This document shows positions 1-5,182 of a stretch of 6,024 nucleotides of DNA, in pieces; the first letter of the stretch is position 1; each line of letters starts with the position of its first letter. The DNA is from Caldisericota bacterium (lineage in GTDB: Bacteria; Caldisericota; Caldisericia; Cryosericales; Cryosericaceae). A model generated the notes under the pieces. That model did no database searches. It was given only the letters and a program-made list of their open reading frames with translations, and was not told the origin of the DNA. Location of the stretch: the NCBI GenBank assembly GCA_026390195.1, contig JAPLGK010000228.1, positions 1-6,024 of the forward strand, read 5' to 3'. The position numbers and the translations under genes were made by a program.

Positions 1-1
1 G

Positions 2-571
2 ACGGCCGGCAAAGAGTTCGTGATCGAACCCCCTCATCAGGAAGAGGCTCCCACTTCACAAACTGGCACCGAGCAGCTATGGACCCAGGATTCCAGCGTC
101 AGACTCTACATCCAGGGAGTCAGCCAGAGCTACATCGAGCGGGCTTCTCACAGTCTGCATGCCGACGTACGGGTCGCGCGCACGATGGAGGACGCAGACA
201 TTGTGCTGCTGAGTGACACGCTCGCAGCCAAGAAACCATTTCTTGTAGAACGAGCCGAGGCACTTGGATTACCGCTGTATACGACCAGCAAGAACAGTCT
301 GGCAGCCATCAAGGACCTCCTCAGACGCATCCACTCGATGTCCGTGGATAAGGATCAGTATGCTTCCTGGGTTCATCTCATGCGCGAAGCTGTCGTCTCC
401 TCGGCCTCGCGTGAACTGCCATATTCCGATGCCTTCGAGCGGCGGATGCAACACAGACTGGCAGAACGACTTGGGCTGTTCAGCGAGAGCGAAGGCATCG
501 AGCCATTCCGGCGCGTTGTCGTGTACTCTCCCGCGATGAAGCCGACTCAAGGTTCACCGGGAGCCGTGTGA
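2..571 (+). CDS. R3H-domain AAA ATPase (Ycf45/SpoIIIAA-like), 3' part only
   Basis: The reading frame is open from base 2, so this is the last 189 residues of a longer protein; the GTG at 20 lies inside the frame and is probably not the start. The segment at about residues 34-112 (LYIQGVSQSYIE, then ADIVLLSD, then LGLPLYTTSKNS) resembles the linker domain that follows the ATPase in Ycf45-type proteins. The C-terminus is an R3H single-stranded nucleic-acid-binding domain: Arg (codon 440-442) and His (codon 452-454) are separated by three residues in RRMQHRLAERLGL, followed by EPFRRVVVY. Family knowledge: an N-terminal P-loop ATPase related to SpoIIIAA is expected upstream, outside the window. 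The cellular role of these proteins is not well defined. The gene overlaps tmk by one base (TGATG), which suggests translational coupling. Identification comes from remembered family patterns; the ATPase part is inferred, not seen. Confidence 0.85.
   Translation, partial: TAGKEFVIEPPHQEEAPTSQTGTEQLWTQDSSVRLYIQGVSQSYIERASHSLHADVRVARTMEDADIVLLSDTLAAKKPFLVERAEALGLPLYTTSKNSLAAIKDLLRRIHSMSVDKDQYASWVHLMREAVVSSASRELPYSDAFERRMQHRLAERLGLFSESEGIEPFRRVVVYSPAMKPTQGSPGAV
559..563 (+). promoter_or_regulatory. Ribosome binding site for tmk
   Basis: GGGAG lies 7 bases before the ATG at 571 and only 4 bases before the alternative GTG at 568. The spacing favours ATG 571 as the tmk start. The site is inside the end of the upstream coding region. 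Confidence 0.5.
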
Positions 572-1179
572 TGCGGCGCACCTTCTTTCTTACATTCGAG
601 GGAATCGACGGATGCGGCAAGAGCACACAGGCTGAGCGGCTCAAGCGGGCGCTGACGGAGCGACTGTTCGCTGTCACGCACACATTCGAGCCGGGGGGAA
701 CAATGCTCGGACGGAAGCTCCGAACGATCCTCGTGCATGACGAGCTCAATCTGTCCCTGTTCTCTGAAGTGTTGCTGTTCGCGGCCGATCGCAGACAGGA
801 CATCGATGAGATCATCAACCCCGCACTGGAACGCGGCGACATCGTCATTGGGGAAAGGTTTTCAGATTCATCTGTCGCCTATCAGGGGGTTGCAGGAAAG
901 GTCGGCAAGGAACGAGTCGAGCGACTTATGGACATTGTCACCTCGGGCCTGGTCCCTGACCTGACCCTGCTTCTGGATATCGATCCGCGCATTTCCCTGG
1001 CCCGGAAGACTGACCTCGACCGGATCGAGCAACGAGGCTCGTTCCTCGACATCGTGCGCCACGCCTTTCTGGACATGGCCACAAGCCAACCGGAACGGTG
1101 GGTGATTATCGACGCTGCTCGTCCTGCGGATGACGTCTTCAGCGATGTGCTGGGGGCAGTGTTGAAACGACTGGAATAA
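571..1179 (+). CDS. tmk: Thymidylate (dTMP) kinase
   Basis: Phosphorylates dTMP to dTDP with ATP, in the cytoplasm, for dTTP supply. From ATG 571 it is 202 residues, normal for bacterial Tmk. The P-loop GIDGCGKST is at residues 11-19, the substrate segment FEPGGT at 39-44, DRRQ at 73-76, the DRY-type motif as ERFSDSSVAYQG at 95-106, and a LID-like segment with DRIE at 150-153. GTG 568 is an alternative start but sits too close to the ribosome binding site. The ATG shares its A with the TGA stop of the R3H ATPase. Oddities: the usual REPGGT reads FEPGGT (Phe39), and the DRY Asp is Glu95, a change I recall from some other lineages. The P-loop lacks the Arg of the eukaryotic-type enzyme. Identity is secure. 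Confidence 0.96.
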   Translation: MRRTFFLTFEGIDGCGKSTQAERLKRALTERLFAVTHTFEPGGTMLGRKLRTILVHDELNLSLFSEVLLFAADRRQDIDEIINPALERGDIVIGERFSDSSVAYQGVAGKVGKERVERLMDIVTSGLVPDLTLLLDIDPRISLARKTDLDRIEQRGSFLDIVRHAFLDMATSQPERWVIIDAARPADDVFSDVLGAVLKRLE

Positions 1180-1180
1180 C

Positions 1181-1185
1181 GGAGG
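1181..1185 (+). promoter_or_regulatory. Ribosome binding site deciding the PEGA gene start
   Basis: A perfect GGAGG lies 7 bases before ATG 1193 but only 1 base before the in-frame ATG 1187. This makes ATG 1193 the likely start. It sits just after the tmk stop, so the gene can be translated from the tmk mRNA. Confidence 0.75.
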
Positions 1186-1192
1186 TATGAAC

Positions 1193-2242
1193 ATGTCCGA
1201 ACGGCATTCCCGTGAACCTGACCGCATCGACGAACTTCTTGGAAGCCTCCAGGAGTCACGCACGGCACAAGCTCCTGCTGGAGCGGCTGTGTCCCCCGCT
1301 CCGCAGCGCCATTGCAGAAGCAGGATCTGGATCATTTTCGTACTGATCGCCGCAGTTACAGCAGCAACGGTCTTCCTGCTTCTCCAGGGAAGGACAGCCA
1401 GCCTGAACATCCGGTCATTCCCATCAGGAGCTACCGTGTTCCTCGACGAGCAGCAGGTCGGGACGACGCCGCTCGTGCTGCCCCGGGTGGCTCCAGGGAC
1501 CCATGCGATACAGATCCGCCTGCCTGGTTGGGAAGTCTGGAATGGTACCACGACGGCAGAGAGGGGATCCACAACGCAAGTCATCGCGAACATGACACAC
1601 GCTGCCTACTCCCTCATTGTCACGTCTACCCCGCCCGGCGCAGCAGTAGCGCTCGATGGCGCTGCCAAAGGCGTCACACCCTTGACGGTGGCGGGTCTCA
1701 AACCACGCAACTATGCACTGGTCATTTCTCTCAAGGGCTATGCCGCAGTCTCGCGCACGGTCGACCTTTCCGACGCGACACAGAGCACACAGGACTTCTC
1801 TCTCATACAGGCCTTTGGCAAACTGAGCATCATGTCGGACCCGACTGGAGCTCAAGTCGTCATGGACGGCAAGCCATACGGTGTGACACCGTTGAAGATC
1901 GACTCATTCCCCGTGGGCGACTACGCTCTGACACTCAAGCTGGACGGGAGCGCAGACATCACTGATGTGCTCTCCGTGAAAGAGGGCATAGTTCTCGCGA
2001 AGCAGTACAAGTTCGACCTTGCGCTTGGTGGGCTGGCGATATTCACTGACCCTGCCGGAGCGTCGATAACAATTGACGGCCAGGCCACGAGTCAGATCAC
2101 GCCCTTCACGTTCAGCACGCTGAAGGAGGGCACGCATGAGGTCTACTTGGAACTGCCGGGGTATCTCCCGTGGTCAGATGAGGTATCAGTGTCCAAAGGA
2201 CAGACAAGTCGTCTCTCCATCGCCCTCACCAAGTTGCAGTAG
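1193..2242 (+). CDS. Membrane-anchored protein with four PEGA repeats
   Basis: 349 residues from ATG 1193; ATG 1187 is possible but poorly spaced from GGAGG. Residues 1-44 are hydrophilic and end in basic residues (RHCRSR). A single hydrophobic segment at about 45-64 (IWIIFVLIAAVTAATVFLLL) looks like a signal anchor with the N-terminus inside the cell. The rest is four tandem units of about 70 residues, starting near 69, 139, 209 and 279. Each has the PEGA pattern: SxPxGAxVxxDG, then GxTPL, then GxYxLxxxLxGY. Examples are TPPGAAVALDG/GVTPLTV and DPTGAQVVMDG/GVTPLKI; the fourth unit is more divergent (QITPFTF). PEGA domains are beta-rich repeats common on bacterial surface proteins, with no catalytic role known. 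No enzyme domain is visible. The gene follows tmk by 13 bases and is probably cotranscribed; its function is unknown. An extracytoplasmic envelope or scaffolding role is inference from topology. Confidence 0.88.
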   Translation: MSERHSREPDRIDELLGSLQESRTAQAPAGAAVSPAPQRHCRSRIWIIFVLIAAVTAATVFLLLQGRTASLNIRSFPSGATVFLDEQQVGTTPLVLPRVAPGTHAIQIRLPGWEVWNGTTTAERGSTTQVIANMTHAAYSLIVTSTPPGAAVALDGAAKGVTPLTVAGLKPRNYALVISLKGYAAVSRTVDLSDATQSTQDFSLIQAFGKLSIMSDPTGAQVVMDGKPYGVTPLKIDSFPVGDYALTLKLDGSADITDVLSVKEGIVLAKQYKFDLALGGLAIFTDPAGASITIDGQATSQITPFTFSTLKEGTHEVYLELPGYLPWSDEVSVSKGQTSRLSIALTKLQ

Positions 2243-2249
2243 CAACAGG

Positions 2250-2278
2250 TTGACGGGGGACTTCTCAGCGTATATACT
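2250..2278 (+). promoter_or_regulatory. Sigma70-type promoter of the SRP RNA gene
   Basis: A -35 box TTGACG (2250-2255) and a -10 box TATACT (2273-2278) are separated by exactly 17 bases. This close-to-consensus promoter would start transcription near 2284-2285, which coincides with the 5' edge of the terminal SRP RNA helix. It begins 8 bases after the PEGA stop codon. Independent, strong transcription is expected for a stable RNA. Confidence 0.85.
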
Positions 2279-2283
2279 GCTGA

Positions 2284-2553
2284 AGCCGTACAGGACGGGG
2301 AGCCAGCGGTGCCCTGTTGCCCGGAATCCGCTCACCGGGGTCCATGCTGAGCATGCGGGACGCGAATTTCCGAAACAGTCCCTGCTGAAGGCGTTGAAGG
2401 CTGCACACCATGCAATGGGAAGCTCCGAACTCTGCCAGGTCCGGAAGGAAGCAACAGTACTGAGTGGAACATGTGCCGTGGCCCGATGCAACTGGAGCCC
2501 GAGACAGTCGACCACGCCGGGGGTCTGCGCAACAAGTGCTCAGCGTACGGTTT
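2284..2553 (+). ncRNA. ffs: Signal recognition particle RNA, long (Alu-containing) bacterial form
   Basis: RNA scaffold of the SRP, which binds Ffh and targets membrane proteins cotranslationally. Domain IV carries the near-invariant GGTCCGGAAGGAAGC with its GGAA tetraloop (2438-2452), closed by CTG (2432-2434) with CAG (2455-2457). The 5' part matches the Alu domain of Bacillus scRNA: GACGGGGAG, then AGCGGTGCCCTG, then GGAATCCGCTC. It can form CAGG (2291-2294) with CCTG (2313-2316), and GCGG (2306-2309) with CCGC (2328-2331). The long stem is supported by GCTGAGCA (2346-2353) with TGCTCAGC (2537-2544), continuing as GCG/CGC and GGAC/GTCT around a bulged G. The ends pair as CCGTAC (2286-2291) with GTACGG (2545-2550). 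The length, about 270 nt, agrees with long bacterial SRP RNAs. The exact ends are inferred from the promoter and the terminal helix. Confidence 0.95.
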
Positions 2554-2562
2554 TGTCTTCTT
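2537..2562 (+). terminator. Probable 3' end / termination region of the SRP RNA
   Basis: The 3' strand of the terminal SRP helix is followed directly by TTTTGTCTTCTT (2551-2562). The T-rich run after a strong helix looks like an intrinsic terminator, but the helix is closed by the distant 5' end and no strong local hairpin was found. The T run extends to within 2 bases of the ispDF stop codon on the other strand. Confidence 0.45.
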
Positions 2563-2563
2563 C

Positions 2564-3751
2564 CTACCTTGGGCGGAGAGCAGTCACAACACAGAGGGAG
2601 GCTATGCCCTCACCCCTGCCGATCCAGCCTATCGCATCGTTACCTGTCACCTTGACGTCGACATCAGTCGACCGAAGTCCAAGGAGGCGCGCGAGTCTTC
2701 TCTGCATGGGAACCTGGTAGTTCTGCAATCTCGGCCTCTCGGCGACAATGGTGACGTCCGCCGAAACGATCCTCAGCCTGCGAATCCGTCTATCTGCCAT
2801 GACGCGTCCCAGAAGCACGGCGCTGTCGATGCCGACGAACTGCCCGTCTGATGATGGAAACATGCCGCCGATGTCTCCCGCCCCGGCGCATCCGAGCACA
2901 GCGTCCATGACTGCATGCATGACGACGTCGGCGTCGGATGTCCCGTCAAGCCCTCGTTCCGAGGCGATTCTGATGCCGCCGAGGATCAACGGTCGCCCGG
3001 ACACGAACCGATGGACGTCGTAGCCGAAACCGACCACGGTCCTCGCTTTCGCACTGAATGCCGCTTCGGCAATCTCAGCATCCCCTGGCACCGTCACCTT
3101 CATGTTCTGGGCGTCGCCTTCAACAGTCGCGACCCGTCCACCAGTTGACTCGATCAGCGCCGCCTCGTCGCCAAAAGATGCGCTATCCGCACAGTTGAGA
3201 TATGCAGACCGGAGCGTCGCCACTCGGCAGAACTGTGGTGTCTGAACAGCAACGACCCCTCTCCTGTCCAGTGTTTCTGTCCCGCCTGCCGACGTCCGCC
3301 GCAATGAGTCGCCTACCGGAATCACGGGTACGACGATGTCTCCCGCATCCCTGGCCGCGAGCAGTCTCTTCAGAAGTGCCCTGCAGACCAGGGGACGAGC
3401 GCCATCATGGACCAGAACCCAGTCCTGGTCGGAAGTACCATTGTCTGCAAGCGTCTTGAGGCCGCAGAAGACGCTTTCGGCTCGCGTTGGACCTCCGCTC
3501 GCCAGAAAAACGTGGACACGGCGCGGAAGGGCTGCCTGGGTGACGGATTTCTCCATCTTCGCACGGTCCTGCAGTCTGCAGACCAGAACTAGCCGGCGCA
3601 CGGGTGCCTGGCACACTGCCTCCAGAGTAGTGCAGATGAGCGGTTTCCCTACGAAAGGAGCAAGAAGCTTATCCCCTCCAAACCGTGTACTGCTTCCAGC
3701 CGCCACGACAATGGCAGCAAGACTCGGCCGATGAGCTCTGACAGCCTTCAC
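2564..3751 (-). CDS. ispDF: Bifunctional IspD-IspF (MEP cytidylyltransferase / MECDP synthase)
   Basis: Carries two steps of the MEP isoprenoid pathway: IspD makes CDP-ME from MEP and CTP, and IspF cyclises CDP-ME 2-phosphate to MECDP. The protein is 395 residues, as expected for the fusion. IspD, about 10-232: AAGSSTRFGGDK (17-28), GGPTRAESV (86-94), VHDGARP (114-120), QTPQ (170-173) and GDEAALIESTGGRV (194-207). IspF, about 239-395: metal ligands in DVH (Asp245, His247) and His279, then GDIG (292-295), FPSSD (298-302) and GRGEGIA (378-384). The E. coli IspF numbering fits with a constant offset of 237 across these sites. At that offset the usual active-site His34 is Thr271, Thr133 is Gly370 and Glu135 is Asp372. 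The GTG start overlaps the radA stop (GTGA) and has GGAGG 9 bases upstream. Last gene of the lysS-radA-ispDF operon; stop codon TAG. Confidence 0.95.
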   Translation of the reverse strand: MKAVRAHRPSLAAIVVAAGSSTRFGGDKLLAPFVGKPLICTTLEAVCQAPVRRLVLVCRLQDRAKMEKSVTQAALPRRVHVFLASGGPTRAESVFCGLKTLADNGTSDQDWVLVHDGARPLVCRALLKRLLAARDAGDIVVPVIPVGDSLRRTSAGGTETLDRRGVVAVQTPQFCRVATLRSAYLNCADSASFGDEAALIESTGGRVATVEGDAQNMKVTVPGDAEIAEAAFSAKARTVVGFGYDVHRFVSGRPLILGGIRIASERGLDGTSDADVVMHAVMDAVLGCAGAGDIGGMFPSSDGQFVGIDSAVLLGRVMADRRIRRLRIVSADVTIVAERPRLQNYQVPMQRRLARLLGLRSTDVDVKVTGNDAIGWIGRGEGIASLCVVTALRPR

Positions 3752-5154
3752 TGTGACTCGCCTCCGGCACTGGAGACTCGAGGAAAACTGGCGACAATCG
3801 CCTCACCCATATAGCGTTTTCGATGAATCGTCAGACCAGGGAGGTCCGAAAGGTCATCGCGAGCCTTATCACTCACGATGAACTCCCTGAACCCCATGCG
3901 TGCCCCCAGCTCGATGCGCCGGTGCAAGTTGAACACGGGACGCAGGTCTCCTGCGAGACCGACCTCTGCGATCGGCATGACCCCGTCACGTATTGCCACG
4001 TTGCGTATCGCACTGTACAGCGACAGGCCGACACCGAGATCGATACCTCGATCCTCGACCGAAAAATCACCCGAGATATTGACGTACACGTCTCTGCCTC
4101 CGGCGCTTGTACCCGCTCTGCGTTCGATCACTGCCAGCGCGATCATGAGCCTGCCATAGTCCAGCCCGGTCGCAATGCGGCGCGGGGACGGCAGGTAGCT
4201 GGTAACAGCCAGAGACTGAACCTCGACGAGCACAGCAAAACTCCCCTGGGCTGCAGGGACCACCACGGACCCCGGCTGCAGGTTGTGTACGTCGGTCACG
4301 AACGCACTCGACGGATCGGAAATGGGTACGAGCCCTGACGACGTCATCTCGAAGAACCCGGTCTCTCCGCTCTTGCCGTAGCGGTTCTTCCCCGACCTCA
4401 GCAGTCGGTAGGCACCAAATCGGTCTCCCTCCATGTAGAGGACGGCGTCGACCAGATGCTCAACGTACTTGGGACCCGCAATCGTCCCGTCCTTGGTCAC
4501 ATGCCCGATGATCAGCGCTGCCACTCCAGACTTCTTGGAGAACCCGGCGATGGCAGCAGCGGTCGTCTTCAGTTGAGCCGGCGTGCCGGATCCGAAAAAA
4601 TCCTCCTCCGTCGAGAACGACTGCAACGAGTCCATGACAAGCGCCACCGGCCTGGCTCGACCAGCCATGGCCAGCGCATCAGCAAGCGAATTGGTGGTGG
4701 CAAGGAGAAGGTTCTTCGGGTCCAGCCCTAGTCGTCGAACGCGCCCGAGGATTTGAGAGCGCGACTCCTCACCACTCACGTACAGTACCTTTCCGTGTCG
4801 TCCCAGAGCAACTACCGCCTGCAGGACGAGTGTCGACTTCCCGATGCCCGGCTCACCTCCCACAAGGACGGCAGAACCGACCACCAGGCCACCTCCCAAT
4901 ACTTCGTCCCACGGTCCGATGTCAGTCACCATGCGCTGCTCAGGCTGGACACTCTCAACTGCGACTTCCAGATCCGCCTCGGCGGGCAGTATCCCGGGAA
5001 TTGGCACTCTCGAGGCCGGCCGCGTCGTGACCTCGATTTCGGGCACGTCTTCAACGAAGGAGCCCCAAGACCCACACTCGGGGCACTTTCCGAGTCTCGA
5101 GACACTGATATGTCCACACTCGCTGCACCTGTACTGAACCTGGGGCTTCGCCAT
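3748..5154 (-). CDS. radA: DNA repair ATPase RadA (Sms)
   Basis: RecA-like ATPase/helicase that promotes branch migration in recombination and repair. 468 residues, close to the usual 450-460. Domains in order: an N-terminal zinc finger with CSEC (Cys10, Cys13) and CPEC (Cys24, Cys27); the ATPase with Walker A GGEPGIGKST (99-108) and a Walker B-type strand ALVMDS (171-176); GHVTKDGTIAGP (217-228); the RadA signature at 256-260; and a Lon-protease-like C-terminal domain (about 290-468: NISGDFSVEDRGIDLGVGLSLYS reads through 359-381). The signature reads KNRYG, where KNRFG is usual. Two adjacent ATGs exist (5157 and 5154). The ribosome binding site is only 1 base from the first, so ATG 5154 is chosen. 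It follows lysS by 28 bases and overlaps ispDF by 4 bases. Confidence 0.96.
   Translation of the reverse strand: MAKPQVQYRCSECGHISVSRLGKCPECGSWGSFVEDVPEIEVTTRPASRVPIPGILPAEADLEVAVESVQPEQRMVTDIGPWDEVLGGGLVVGSAVLVGGEPGIGKSTLVLQAVVALGRHGKVLYVSGEESRSQILGRVRRLGLDPKNLLLATTNSLADALAMAGRARPVALVMDSLQSFSTEEDFFGSGTPAQLKTTAAAIAGFSKKSGVAALIIGHVTKDGTIAGPKYVEHLVDAVLYMEGDRFGAYRLLRSGKNRYGKSGETGFFEMTSSGLVPISDPSSAFVTDVHNLQPGSVVVPAAQGSFAVLVEVQSLAVTSYLPSPRRIATGLDYGRLMIALAVIERRAGTSAGGRDVYVNISGDFSVEDRGIDLGVGLSLYSAIRNVAIRDGVMPIAEVGLAGDLRPVFNLHRRIELGARMGFREFIVSDKARDDLSDLPGLTIHRKRYMGEAIVASFPRVSSAGGESQ
3761..3765 (-). promoter_or_regulatory. Ribosome binding site for ispDF
   Basis: GGAGG on the minus strand (CCTCC on the plus strand) lies 9 bases before the GTG start at 3751, inside the end of radA. 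It supports the GTG start and a coupled operon. Confidence 0.65.
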
Positions 5155-5158
5155 CATG

Positions 5159-5165
5159 CCCTCCT
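5159..5165 (-). promoter_or_regulatory. Ribosome binding site deciding the radA start
   Basis: AGGAGGG on the minus strand has 1 base before ATG 5157 and 4 bases before ATG 5154 (5 from the GGAGG core). This favours the second ATG. It lies in the 28-base gap after the lysS stop, where no promoter or terminator is visible. Confidence 0.65.
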
Positions 5166-5182
5166 GTGTCGAGACAAGAACG

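Noticed and set aside
20..22. GTG as the start of the first gene
   Set aside because: The frame is open upstream to base 2, there is no ribosome binding site in view, and the encoded segment is the C-terminal half of a larger family.
868..1593. Minus-strand open frame of 241 codons
   Set aside because: It lies opposite tmk and the PEGA gene, which have clear motifs, and its translation shows no recognisable domain. It is a shadow frame in GC-rich DNA.
1312..1965. Plus-strand open frame of 217 codons
   Set aside because: Out of frame inside the PEGA gene; low-complexity composition rich in Arg, His and Ser, with no domain.
2136..2720. Plus-strand open frame covering the SRP RNA region
   Set aside because: It runs through the end of the PEGA gene, the promoter and the structured RNA into the antisense of ispDF, and has no protein family features.
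3823..4338. Plus-strand open frame of 171 codons
   Set aside because: It is antisense to the radA C-terminal domain, where the RadA reading frame is well supported.
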